From DATBLE01 sp963837265 (GTDB lineage Bacteria; Actinomycetota; Thermoleophilia; Gaiellales; Gaiellaceae): DNA of 64,000 nt. Positions 15,890-23,966 of this stretch are shown in pieces. A program made the translations under genes and the position numbers. The DNA lies in assembly GCA_963837265.1 (NCBI GenBank), contig CAWIMQ010000007.1:215518-279517 (forward strand), read 5' to 3'. Under the pieces are notes generated by a model. That model was given only the letters and a program-made list of their open reading frames with translations. It was not told the origin of the DNA and ran no database searches. Every line of letters starts with the position of its first letter. Position 1 is the first letter of the stretch.

Positions 15890-16310
15890 TCCTTCCGGGT
15901 TGTGGTGCCTGCCGGGGGGTTGCCGCGATGGCCAGTCCGCTCGCGGCGGTGAGAGCGGCGACGATCCCGATTGCCGCTCTCGGCGAGGTGGCGTCGGCGC
16001 CGAAGACGAAGCCGAAGTCGCGCCAGAGAAGCGGTAGACGCCGACGACGCGGGCTCGGTCACGGGGCTGGCTCGCATCCGAGAGGGCGGCGAGCAGCGTC
16101 GGGTAGACCATCGCCGTCCCGACTCCGAGGAGCGCGGCGGCGGCGAGCGCCAGGTGGAACCCGCCGTTCCCGACGAGGAGCAGTCCGAGCGCGACCGCCT
16201 GGACGATCATTCCCACCGACGACCAGCGGCTTGCGCCCGGTGAAGTCTGAACAACCAGCCGGTGAACAGCTCGCCGGCGCCCCAGACGATCGGATACCGA
16301 ACACCGCTCG
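15890..16310 (-). pseudogene. Decayed MFS-type transporter fragment
   Basis: Pieces of one transporter appear in different frames on the minus strand: WGAGELFTGWL, then DFTGRKPLVVGG (the MFS cytoplasmic-loop motif D-x-x-GRK), then MIVQAVALGLLLVGNGG followed by LALAAAALLGVGTAMVYPTLLAALSD and RARVVGVYRF, then WRDFGFVFGADATSP and IGIVAALTAASGLA. At least three frameshifts separate them. The order matches the C-terminal half of an MFS permease, so this is a relic that no longer encodes a full protein. No N-terminal half is visible upstream. Confidence 0.7.
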
Positions 16311-16528
16311 AGGTGTGCCGGACCCGGAAGGATCCACAGAAAACCGCGGCCTGAACTGTCAACACCGGCGGTAAGCAGGTCAGCGACGAACCCTGGCTCG
16401 AGCATCACTTCTGGGTGCAGACGAGGAGGTTGCCGAGCCGCCGCTGCGTAGCCGGCCCCGATTCCCGCAGGAGGTCGCATCGGGCCTCCAAACACGACCA
16501 GGAGGCCACCACCGTCCTTTCTCGAGTG

Positions 16529-17428
16529 TCAATCGTCGAGCGCGTCCAGACGGCGGGCGGCCGGAGCGAGCGGTCGGGGATGCTCCAGCACCGGAGCGAA
16601 CAAGTCACCGTGCAGAGCGATTCGCTCCAGCGCAATGGCCATCCCGAAGTCGCGCGGAACGAGGCCGGGCCTGAGCTCCTTCCATCGCAAGGGCGTGGAC
16701 ACGGGTGCGCCAGGCTTCGGACGCACCGAGTAGACGGATGCAATCGTCTTCCCCCAGCCGTTCTGGCGGTGGTCGACGAGGACGCCGCGCCGCTTCTTCT
16801 TCAGCCACTCCGTCGTCACCTTGCCGGGATGGTTCCGCTCAAGCAGCCGCGCGGCGCGCTCGGCGAACGCGTACGTCTGCTCGAAGGTCGAACGGCGCGT
16901 GATCGGCGCGACGACGTGGATGCCGTCGGCGCCGCTCGTCTTCACGTACCCCGGCAGCTCGACCTCGTCGAGCAGAGCTCGGATCAGGTGCGCGACCTCG
17001 ATCGCAAGCTCGAAGCCGTCGTCCGGCGGATCGAGGTCGAAAAGGACGAAGCCCGGCCGGTGCGGCTTGTCGACGCGCGAATACCAGGCGTTCATGTCGA
17101 CACAGTTCATCTGCACCATCCAGAGCACGGACTCGACGGAATTGAGTAACGGGAAATCGACGAGCCGAGAGCCGCCCTCGCGTGGAAAGGTCCTGAACTG
17201 GCGTGTGGGAATCCACGCCGGCATCCCCCTCGGCGCCTGCTTCTGGAAGAAGACCTCGCCGTTGATTCCGTGCGGGTAGCGCTTCATCGTGAACGGCCGA
17301 TCGCGCAGGTGCGGGACAAGCGTTGGGCCGACCTCGCGGTAGTACTCGAACACGTCGCCCTTCGTGATCCCGTCCTCCGGGAAGAGGACACGCGACGGGC
17401 TCGAAAGATTCACAGTCCTCGTCGTCAT
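16529..17428 (-). CDS. LigD-type DNA polymerase/primase domain protein (NHEJ)
   Basis: A 299-residue archaeo-eukaryotic-primase-like polymerase of the kind used in bacterial non-homologous end joining. The opening NLSSPSRVLFPEDGITKGD, then the YYREVGPTLVPHLRDRPFTMKRYP segment, and the catalytic metal motif FDLDPPD are diagnostic. The later GADGIHVVAPI segment carries the conserved His. It is a stand-alone polymerase: no ligase or nuclease domain is fused and no Ku gene is adjacent in this window. I chose ATG 17428, with a GAGGG ribosome site, over upstream in-frame codons because homology starts there. Confidence 0.92.
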   Translation of the reverse strand: MTTRTVNLSSPSRVLFPEDGITKGDVFEYYREVGPTLVPHLRDRPFTMKRYPHGINGEVFFQKQAPRGMPAWIPTRQFRTFPREGGSRLVDFPLLNSVESVLWMVQMNCVDMNAWYSRVDKPHRPGFVLFDLDPPDDGFELAIEVAHLIRALLDEVELPGYVKTSGADGIHVVAPITRRSTFEQTYAFAERAARLLERNHPGKVTTEWLKKKRRGVLVDHRQNGWGKTIASVYSVRPKPGAPVSTPLRWKELRPGLVPRDFGMAIALERIALHGDLFAPVLEHPRPLAPAARRLDALDD

Positions 17429-17669
17429 GGCCGCCCTCGCACAACCTAACCGCCGCTCTGCCCCACGGCCGCCAGGACTCGACCCGGGCCCATACCGTCC
17501 ACGTCGGCGAGCCCGGCGGATCCGCAACCAAGTCGTCCAGACGCTTTCTACCGATCAGGCTCTCGAAACGTGCCAAGAAGGCCGCAGCTTCCGAACTCTT
17601 CCCAGGAGGTCGCCGCCGGGACACACGGGGGCGACTCCTGGCCCGCGTCCAAGACGTGTACCGACGGAG

Positions 17670-17742
17670 TGGAGCCGACGGGATTCGAACCCGTGACCTT
17701 CTGGCTGCCAGCCAGACGCTCTCCCAGCTGAGCTACGGCCCC
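17670..17742 (-). tRNA. tRNA-Ala (anticodon GGC)
   Basis: Cloverleaf on the minus strand: acceptor GGGGCCG pairs with CGGCTCC and contains the G3-U70 pair that marks alanine tRNAs. The D arm is AGCTCAGCTGGGAGAGC, the anticodon loop has GGC in a TCTGGCT/AGCCAGA-type stem, and the T arm contains GGTTCGAATCC. The discriminator base is A and the 3' CCA is not encoded. Confidence 0.95.
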
Positions 17743-17810
17743 TCGGGCAGCCAGTGTACCGTCCGGTTCGAATCGCGACCGGGGACGGCCGATCCCGGCC
17801 TGCTCCCGGA

Positions 17811-18167
17811 TCAGGCGGAGACGGCCTCGACCTCCACCGACGGAACGTCGCCCCAGAGATCCTCGAGCGCGTAGAACCTGCGCGCTTCCGGCGTGAACAC
17901 GTGCAGGACGACGTCGAGGTAGTCGGCGACGATCCAACTCCCCTCGCGGGGCCCGTCCACGGCCACCGGCAGCGTCCGCGACTCCCGCTTCAGGGTCGCG
18001 TGCACCTCGTCGTAGATCGCCTTCGTCTGCCGCGGGCTCTGCCCGCTGCAGATCACGAAGTAGTCCGTGTAGGTGCACACCGGGGTCATGTCCAGGATGA
18101 CGACCTCCTGGGCCAGCTTCTCCTGGGCGAGGCCGGCGATGCGGCGTGCTTGCTCGAGTGGTGTCAG
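17811..18167 (-). CDS. rsfS: Ribosomal silencing factor RsfS
   Basis: Binds ribosomal protein uL14 and blocks subunit joining during starvation. The core is unmistakable: VVILDMTPVCTYTDYFVICSG, then a REGSWIVADYLDVVLHVFTPEARRFY block ending at LEDLWGDVP. The first ATG (18089) would remove the conserved N-terminal helix, but the same frame continues upstream through LTPLEQARRIAGLAQEKLAQE to a CTG at 18167, directly after the nadD stop and 7 bases after a GGAG in the nadD tail. CTG initiation giving 118 residues, the family's usual length, is therefore the best reading. It is transcribed with nadD and obgE. Confidence 0.9.
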   Translation of the reverse strand: MTPLEQARRIAGLAQEKLAQEVVILDMTPVCTYTDYFVICSGQSPRQTKAIYDEVHATLKRESRTLPVAVDGPREGSWIVADYLDVVLHVFTPEARRFYALEDLWGDVPSVEVEAVSA

Positions 18168-18749
18168 TCAGCTGCTCCCGTTGAGGACGGCGCCAGTGTA
18201 CCCGCGGTAGAGGCCGCCGCCGGCGATCGCCGCGGCGACAGCCGGTGGAACCTCCCCTTCGATCGACTCGCCGCGCGCGATCCGCTCCCGGATCTGGCGC
18301 GAGGACACGGCCACCCGCTCCAGCTCGAAGAACAGGACGCGGTCGCGCCGACCGATCCCGGCGAGCACCTCGTCGAGCGCCGCGGGCGAGTATCCGGGCC
18401 GGCTGCCGACACCGAGCCGCGCGCGCTGGAGCACCTCCTCCGGCTCCTGCCAGCGCGGAAAGTCGAGGAACTCGTCCGCACCGATCAGGAAGACGGGATC
18501 GCGCCACGGTCCGTCGCGGAGCATGTCGACCGTGCGTGCGTGGCGGTCGAGCTCGACCTCGCGTCCGGGAAATGCGGCGCGTGCGAGCTCGAGCCTGGTC
18601 TCGGCGGGCGCGTGCACGTCCTTGTGCCCGGGATCGGCGACGACGACGACGACCACGCCGTCCAGGGCGAGCTCCCGCTCGCCCGCGTCGGCCAGGGCGA
18701 CATGGCCGAGGTGCGGCGGGTCGAACGCCCCTCCGAGCAGGCCGGTCAC
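18168..18749 (-). CDS. nadD: Nicotinate-nucleotide adenylyltransferase
   Basis: Transfers AMP from ATP to nicotinate mononucleotide in NAD synthesis. The 193 residues carry the nucleotidyltransferase motif GGAFDPPHLGH (6-16), the middle motif PVFLIGADEFLDFPRW and the C-terminal VSSRQIRERI (the ISSTxIR element). Length and order match the family. It overlaps obgE by 4 bases and runs directly into rsfS, the usual actinobacterial arrangement. ATG versus GTG at the first codon does not change the call. Confidence 0.95.
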   Translation of the reverse strand: MTGLLGGAFDPPHLGHVALADAGERELALDGVVVVVVADPGHKDVHAPAETRLELARAAFPGREVELDRHARTVDMLRDGPWRDPVFLIGADEFLDFPRWQEPEEVLQRARLGVGSRPGYSPAALDEVLAGIGRRDRVLFFELERVAVSSRQIRERIARGESIEGEVPPAVAAAIAGGGLYRGYTGAVLNGSS

Positions 18750-19930
18750 TCGAGGACCAGCGTCTCCTCGCCGACCTCGACCTCGCTGCCCTTGCGGGCA
18801 CCCGCCGCACGAAGCGCGGCCTCGAGCTCGCCGGCCGGAGGCGGCTGCCCCTGGACGCGAAATCCCCGGTCGGTGCGCAGGATCCGGAAGCGGGGCGCGC
18901 TCGGCTGCGGCCGGTAGACCACGAACTCGGACAGGCCGGGATCGCTCGGCGGCGGCTCCTGCGTCGGCGGGACGAGCGTGAACAGGGCGCGCTTGAAGTC
19001 CTCCAGGCCCTCGCCCGTCGCGGCCGAGAGGGCGAAGACGCCCACGACGCGATCGTCGTCGAGGTCGAGCGCCGGCCGCTCCGGGAAGAGGTCGATCTTG
19101 TTGAGCACGACCGCCTGGCGGCGCTCGTCCAGCCCGGCGCCGTACTCGGCGAGCTCGTGATCGACCTGGCGGAACTGGGCGACCGGGTCGGCGGCCGCGG
19201 CGTCGATCACGTGCACGAGGAGCGTCGCCCGCTCGAGATGGGCCAGGAACTCGTGCCCGAGGCCGACTCCGCGGCTCGCCCCCTCGATCAGCCCGGGCAC
19301 GTCGGCGACCGTCAGCTGCCGTCCGTCCGGAGCGTCGACGGTGCCGAGGACGGGCTGGAGAGTGGTGAACGGGTAATCGGCGACCTTCGGCTTCGCGTTC
19401 GAGATTCGGCGCAGAAGCGAGGACTTGCCGGCGTTCGGCAGCCCGACCAGCGCCGCGTCCGCGAGCAGCTTGAGGCGAAGCTCGAGCTCCGCCTCCTCGC
19501 CGGGCAGCCCGGTCTCGGCGAAGCGGGGCGTCTGCCGCGTCGGGGTGGCGAAATGGCGGTTGCCGCGGCCTCCGGCGCCGCCGCGGGCAGCCACGACCCG
19601 GGAGCCGGGAGCGGCGAGGTCGGCCACGAGCTGCTCGGCCTGCACGATCTGCGTGCCAACAGGCAGGCGCAACTCGACATCGGCCCCGGCTGCGCCGTGC
19701 TTGCCGCTGCCGCGCCCCGGCTCGCCCCGGCCCGCTGCGAAGCGGTGTCGCGAGCGCAGGCCCGCGAGGTCCCGCAGGTCCCGGTCGGCGACCAGCACGA
19801 CGTCACCGCCGCGACCGCCGTCGCCCCCGTCCGGCCCGCCCTTCGGCACGTGCTTCTCGCGGCGGAAGCTCAGCCCGCCGTCGCCGCCCCGCCCGGCGGC
19901 GACACGGATGGTGGCGCGGTCGTGAAACAC
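18746..19930 (-). CDS. obgE: Obg family GTPase
   Basis: Essential GTPase linked to assembly of the 50S subunit and the stringent response. The 394 residues show the glycine-rich Obg fold (GRGGDGGLSFRREK onward, residues 1-160), the G1 loop GLPNAGKSS, G2/G3 elements DYPFTT and DVPGLIEGA, G4 NKID and G5 SAATGEG, then a C-terminal OCT domain (VVYRP to the end) found in actinobacterial and Gram-positive Obg. It follows rplU and rpmA in the classical ribosomal cluster and overlaps nadD. Confidence 0.97.
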   Translation of the reverse strand: MFHDRATIRVAAGRGGDGGLSFRREKHVPKGGPDGGDGGRGGDVVLVADRDLRDLAGLRSRHRFAAGRGEPGRGSGKHGAAGADVELRLPVGTQIVQAEQLVADLAAPGSRVVAARGGAGGRGNRHFATPTRQTPRFAETGLPGEEAELELRLKLLADAALVGLPNAGKSSLLRRISNAKPKVADYPFTTLQPVLGTVDAPDGRQLTVADVPGLIEGASRGVGLGHEFLAHLERATLLVHVIDAAAADPVAQFRQVDHELAEYGAGLDERRQAVVLNKIDLFPERPALDLDDDRVVGVFALSAATGEGLEDFKRALFTLVPPTQEPPPSDPGLSEFVVYRPQPSAPRFRILRTDRGFRVQGQPPPAGELEAALRAAGARKGSEVEVGEETLVLE

Positions 19931-19958
19931 GCCGGGATGCCGGCCCGCCGACAGGCCG

Positions 19959-20210
19959 TCAGGGCGCGACGACCGAGACGGTGCGACGCTCCCCGCTCGT
20001 CCGGAACCGAACGTGTCCGTGTTGGGTGGCGAAGATCGTGTCGTCGCGGCCGATCCCGGTGCCGGGGCCGGGGCGGAACAGCGTTCCGCGCTGACGGACG
20101 ATGATCATGCCGGCCTTGACCTCCTCGCCTGCGAACATCTTCACTCCGAGCATCTTCGGGTTCGAGTCGCGCCCGTTGCGCGAGGAACCGAGTCCCTTCT
20201 TGTGCGCCAT
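19959..20210 (-). CDS. rpmA: Ribosomal protein bL27
   Basis: An 83-residue 50S subunit protein located near the peptidyl-transferase centre. The sequence MAHKKGLGSSRNGRDSNPK and the later GVKMFAGEEVKAGMIIVRQRG are diagnostic. It begins directly with AHKKG and has no N-terminal extension of the type cleaved by Prp in Firmicutes. Its ATG overlaps the rplU stop by one base (TAATG), so the two ribosomal proteins are co-translated. Confidence 0.97.
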   Translation of the reverse strand: MAHKKGLGSSRNGRDSNPKMLGVKMFAGEEVKAGMIIVRQRGTLFRPGPGTGIGRDDTIFATQHGHVRFRTSGERRTVSVVAP

Positions 20211-20641
20211 TACTCCGCCGCCTTCTTCGTCGCGGGTTTCCGGGTCGCCGGCGGCTTCTTCGACGCCGCCGCGGGCTTCGGCTTCGGTCTCGGCTTCTCG
20301 TCGGCCGCCGCCGCGGGCTTCGCCGCCGCGCGGGAGGCCTTCGCCCCGATCGTCTCGATCTCGACCTGGGAGAGCCGGGCCCTGAACCCGTTGCGGCGCC
20401 GGTAGCCCGTGCGCTGCTTGTGCTTGCCGATCGCCACCTTCTCGCCGAGGACGTGACCGACGACCCTGGCGGTCACCTCCACGCCCTTCGGCGCGAGCTC
20501 GTGCTCGCCGTCGCCCCCGACGAACAGCACCTCGGGATGGAACGTCTTGCTCTCGTCGATCGCGAGACGGTCCACGAGGAGCTTCTCGCCCTCATGGACG
20601 CGGTACTGCCTGCCGCCGAGCTTCACGATCGCGTATGTCAT
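20210..20641 (-). CDS. rplU: Ribosomal protein bL21 with a Lys/Ala/Pro-rich C-terminal tail
   Basis: A 50S subunit protein. Residues 1-103 match bL21 (MTYAIVKLGGRQYRVHEGEK, then KVAIGKHKQRTGYRRRNGFR and the HRQ-like end). After about residue 103 comes an extra tail of some 40 residues made of Lys, Pro and Ala (KPRPKPKPAAASKKPPATRK), absent from most bL21 proteins and likely disordered RNA-contacting sequence. The ATG at 20641 is set by homology. A GC-rich hairpin ends 5 bases upstream and a TAGAAT -10 box lies just beyond, so the leader is short. Confidence 0.95.
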   Translation of the reverse strand: MTYAIVKLGGRQYRVHEGEKLLVDRLAIDESKTFHPEVLFVGGDGEHELAPKGVEVTARVVGHVLGEKVAIGKHKQRTGYRRRNGFRARLSQVEIETIGAKASRAAAKPAAAADEKPRPKPKPAAASKKPPATRKPATKKAAE

Positions 20642-20646
20642 AGGAA

Positions 20647-20679
20647 CCGCGGGCATCGGCCCGCGGAGCAGCAATTCTA
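20647..20679 (-). promoter_or_regulatory. rplU promoter -10 and 5'-terminal leader hairpin
   Basis: TAGAAT (20674-20679, minus strand) is a good -10 box, predicting transcription from about 20667. The first transcribed bases would fold into CCGCGGGC-CGAT-GCCCGCGG, a perfect 8-bp stem with a 4-base loop (20647-20666). It leaves only five bases before the rplU start and no free Shine-Dalgarno. This could be a structure for autoregulation of L21/L27 or an mRNA-stabilising cap. Confidence 0.5.
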
Positions 20680-20723
20680 GCCAGATTTCGGCCGCTCTCG
20701 CGCCTTTCCCGCCCGGAACCTGG

Positions 20724-23522
20724 CTAGCCCTGGCCCGAGCCCGGCTCGGAGGCGGCCGCGGTGCCGGCCGACTTGCGGCGGCGCCGCCCGCCGCGCGAGC
20801 CGCGGCGCGTCTTCTTCTTCTGGGCTGCGGGAGGCTGATCGCCGTTCTCGGGCGGGGCCGCGCCGAGCTCCTCGCCCGGAACGTGGATCGTCGGGCGCGC
20901 GACGTCGGCGGGCGCGGGCTCGACGGCGGGCGCGGGCTCGACGGCGCCGTTGGCGGCGGCCGCGGCGGCGGGGGCCGGTTTCTTCTTGCGGCCGCGGCCG
21001 CCGCGCGAGCCGCGCCTGGTCTTCTTCTTCGGCGGGGTCTCGACGGCGGGGCGCTCGGTGCCCTCCTCGGAGACGGCCGGCTCGGTGCCCTCGGAGACGG
21101 CCGACTCGGGCTCCTCGGCGACCGCCGGCTCGGGCTCCTCGGCGACCGCCGGCTCGGGCTCCTCGGCGACGACCGGCGCGGCGTCCGCCGCCTGCGTGGC
21201 GGCCGGCTTCTTCTTGCGGCCGCGGCCGCCGCGCGTGCCGCGCTTGGTCTTCTTCTTCGCCGGCGCCTCCGCAGCCGGCCCCTCTGCCTCATCCGGCTCC
21301 GGCTCAGGCTCCGGCTCCGGCCCGCCATCTGCGGCGGCGGCATCGTCGTCGAGCGCCCCTTCCGCCGGCTCGGCCTCTGGCTTCCGGGCTCGGGACGCAC
21401 GCGTCGGCTTCTCGGCCTGGGCCTCGGCGGTGATCGGGTCGGGTGAGGTCTCGGGCTGCTGGGCGAGCGTCGCGTAGGCGACGCCGTCGAGCACGCGCTC
21501 GACGCGGACGCTCACCCGCTTGCCGACGAGCTTGGCCGCCCCGCCGACCGCGACCAGGGTGCCGTCGACTCTCCCGACGCCGGCGCGCGCGTCGTAGCGG
21601 CCGACCTCGACGAGCTTCAGCTCGAGCGTCTGCCCCTCGCTGACCGCCGCGCCGGTGATCGCGAGCCTCTCGACGGTGCCCTCCTCGACGACCGTGAAGT
21701 GGTCGTGCGCGACGCCCTCCTTGCCGACGAGGAAGAACCGGCGCCTGGTCGACGCCTCGATCTCCTCGAGCCGCTTCGCGCCGGGGCCGATCAGGAGCTC
21801 GGCAACATGGGCGTTCAGCTCCACGGCGAACGCCCTGGTGCGGGGCTTCGACGCCGCCAGCGCGCGTAGCCTGGTCTCGGCGTCGACCACGGCGGTCTGC
21901 TCGGAGACGACCACGCCCTCGCCGGCGCAGGTCGGGCACTTGCGCGTGAGGATCTCGCGTGGCCCGTCGGTGACGTTCTGGCGCGTCATCTCGACCAGCC
22001 CGAGGGGCGAGATCTCGACCACGTAGGTCTTCGTCCGGTCGCGCTCCAGCTCCTGCTGGAGGGCGTGCTCGACCGCCTCCCGGTTCTTCGGGTTCGCCAT
22101 GTCGATGAAGTCGATGACGATGATCCCGCCGATGTCCCGCAGGCGAAGCTGCCGCACGACCTCCTTCACGGCCTCGAGGTTGTTCTTCGTCACCGTGTCC
22201 TCGAGCCGGGCGCTCGACGACTTCGATCGGGAGCCGACGAAGCGACCGGTGTTCACGTCGATCACGGTGAAGGCCTCCGCGTAGTCGAAGATCAGGTAGC
22301 CGCCCGAGGGCAGGTTCACGCGCCTGGAGAGCGTCGAGCGGATCTCGGCGTCCACCCCGTACGCCTCGAACAGCGGCGTCCGGTCGCGGTAGCGGACGAC
22401 GCGCTCGGCCATGTGCGGCGACGTCTTCTTCAGGTAGCCCTGGATGCGCTTGAGCGTGAGGTCGTCGTCCACGAGCGCCTTCTCGAAGTCGCCCGTGAAG
22501 AGGTCGCGCGTGACGCGCAACGGCAACTCTGCCTCCTCGAAGATCAGCGAGGGCGGCGCCGCCTCCTTCGCCCGGGCCTGGATCTGCTTCCAGAGCTTCA
22601 TCAGGAACTCGAGGTCGAGACGGACGTCGTCGGCCGAGGCGCCCTCGGCGGCCGTGCGGACGATCACCCCGCCCTGCTTGGGCGCGATCGCCTTGACGAT
22701 GTCGCGGAGCCGGTTGCGCTCGTCCTCTTCGAGCCGGCGGGAGACCCCGAGGCCCTCTCCGTGCGGCACGAAGACCACGAAGCGGCCGGGGAGCGAGATC
22801 TCCGTCGTCAGGCGGGCGCCCTTCGTCTTCATCGGGTCCTTGACCGCCTGGACGAGCACCTCCTCGCCGCGGGTGATCAGGTCGGTGATGCGGCGGCCTC
22901 GCGGGCGGCGGCCCTCGAGCTCGGGGCCGACGATCTCGTCCACGAACAGGAAGCCGTTCTTCTCGAGCCCGATCTCGACGAACGCGGCCTCCATGCCCGG
23001 AAGGACGTTGTCGACCACGCCCTTGTAGATGTTCCCGGCGATCGAGCGGCGCTCGGGGCGCTCGAGATACACCTCGGCGACGCGGTCGTCCTCGAGCACG
23101 GCGACGCGCTTCTCGGCCACGCCCACCGATACGAGCAGCTCGCGTTTCGCGGCCGGAAGGGGCGCGCGGCGCGCGGCCTGGCGACGGCGGGGAGCCGGGC
23201 TGCGCCGCCGCTCGCCGGGCTTTGGCTTCGCCTCCTTCACCGGTTGCCTGGGCTTCGGCGCCGGCCGGGACGCCTTCACCGGAGCCTCCTGCTCGGCGGC
23301 CGCCGGCGTCGGCTTGCGCCGGTTCCGGCCGCCGCGACTGCCGCGGCGGCGTCTCTTCGCGGCCGCCTCGCCGTCGGCGGGCGGGCTCTCGGCGGTCGGG
23401 CTCTCGGCCGGCCGGGCCGGGCGCTCGGTGCTAGGCGGTGCTGGTACCTCCCGGGCGGGCGCAACCTCCGCGGCAGGCTGCTCGCGGTCGTCCTTCTTCC
23501 TGCGAAACCATGGCAGGGGCAA
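20724..23522 (-). CDS. rne: Ribonuclease E/G with long basic N- and C-terminal extensions
   Basis: Endoribonuclease for mRNA decay and rRNA processing. The catalytic core starts near residue 120 (LLVSVGVAEKRVAVLEDDRVAEVY), has the S1 segment NIYKGVVDNVLPGMEAAFVEIGL, the catalytic metal site FIDMANPKNREAV and the zinc link CPTCAGEG. The 932 residues exceed RNase G because of disordered arms: the N-terminal arm contains RRRGSRGGRNRRKP and the C-terminal arm repeats KKKT[K/R]RG[T/S]RGGRGRKKKP three times between Ala/Glu/Pro-rich spacers. A TRAM-like beta module sits after the core. It starts at TTG 23522 with AAGGAGAA 7 bases upstream and lies just upstream of rplU. Confidence 0.95.
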   Translation of the reverse strand: MPLPWFRRKKDDREQPAAEVAPAREVPAPPSTERPARPAESPTAESPPADGEAAAKRRRRGSRGGRNRRKPTPAAAEQEAPVKASRPAPKPRQPVKEAKPKPGERRRSPAPRRRQAARRAPLPAAKRELLVSVGVAEKRVAVLEDDRVAEVYLERPERRSIAGNIYKGVVDNVLPGMEAAFVEIGLEKNGFLFVDEIVGPELEGRRPRGRRITDLITRGEEVLVQAVKDPMKTKGARLTTEISLPGRFVVFVPHGEGLGVSRRLEEDERNRLRDIVKAIAPKQGGVIVRTAAEGASADDVRLDLEFLMKLWKQIQARAKEAAPPSLIFEEAELPLRVTRDLFTGDFEKALVDDDLTLKRIQGYLKKTSPHMAERVVRYRDRTPLFEAYGVDAEIRSTLSRRVNLPSGGYLIFDYAEAFTVIDVNTGRFVGSRSKSSSARLEDTVTKNNLEAVKEVVRQLRLRDIGGIIVIDFIDMANPKNREAVEHALQQELERDRTKTYVVEISPLGLVEMTRQNVTDGPREILTRKCPTCAGEGVVVSEQTAVVDAETRLRALAASKPRTRAFAVELNAHVAELLIGPGAKRLEEIEASTRRRFFLVGKEGVAHDHFTVVEEGTVERLAITGAAVSEGQTLELKLVEVGRYDARAGVGRVDGTLVAVGGAAKLVGKRVSVRVERVLDGVAYATLAQQPETSPDPITAEAQAEKPTRASRARKPEAEPAEGALDDDAAAADGGPEPEPEPEPDEAEGPAAEAPAKKKTKRGTRGGRGRKKKPAATQAADAAPVVAEEPEPAVAEEPEPAVAEEPESAVSEGTEPAVSEEGTERPAVETPPKKKTRRGSRGGRGRKKKPAPAAAAAANGAVEPAPAVEPAPADVARPTIHVPGEELGAAPPENGDQPPAAQKKKTRRGSRGGRRRRKSAGTAAASEPGSGQG
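21109..21180. repeat. Tandem 24-bp repeat within rne
   Basis: About three copies of a 24-base unit containing GGCTCCTCGGCGACCGCC. They encode repeated PAVAEEPE octapeptides in the disordered C-terminal arm of RNase E. The copy number is likely to vary between strains. Confidence 0.7.
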
Positions 23523-23681
23523 GTGAATTCTCCTTTTCGCGCGCGGCGGCCCACGCAGGGGCGCCCGGCGCAGCGGGTTCGAGATACAAGAGTGGATCGG
23601 GACAAGAGCTCGGCATGGGTGCCTCGCCCGTCAGCGTACCAGTCGGCCGGGCCGACCCAGACCGCGGGCCCAGAGCGCGGC

Positions 23682-23876
23682 TCAGGCAGCTGCCGGCCGC
23701 AGCTTCGCGCGGCGCGTGCGGATCGCGCGGAGACGCTGGTTCAGGCGCGCCCAGGCCCACGGCTCCACCTCGCCGTAGCGGGTCTCCGATTGGTTGCGAG
23801 TCGCCTCGAGGTACTCGAACCAGGCGTCGGCCTCCTCGATCATGAGCAGCTCCTCCGCTTCGCGCTTGTTCACCAT
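23682..23876 (-). CDS. Small conserved helical protein, 64 aa
   Basis: Encodes 64 residues, acidic in the first half (NKREAEELLMIEEADAWFEYLEATRNQ) and basic in the second (WARLNQRLRAIRTRRAKLRP), probably two helices forming a hairpin. There is no membrane segment. The Trp/Tyr-rich pattern EADAWFEYLEATR is typical of small conserved actinobacterial hypothetical proteins. It is isolated, with 159 bp to rne and 90 bp to the DUF697 gene. Function unknown. Confidence 0.65.
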   Translation of the reverse strand: MVNKREAEELLMIEEADAWFEYLEATRNQSETRYGEVEPWAWARLNQRLRAIRTRRAKLRPAAA

Positions 23877-23966
23877 CCGGGCGCTCCCTCCGGGTCGCTG
23901 ACGGGCGCGATGCTAGGACGTCAGTCGGACGGACAGGCGGTGTCGTCGGTGCGATCGGGCCCTCGC

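Larger units (their letters stand above)
15389..16528. other. 1.1-kb region without an intact gene
   Basis: No intact gene is supported here. The region holds a long perfect hairpin (15531-15564) and, on the minus strand, the remains of an MFS transporter (about 15890-16310). Long frames on both strands lack recognisable domains and look like high-GC noise. The stretch 16311-16528 shows nothing. Confidence 0.6.
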
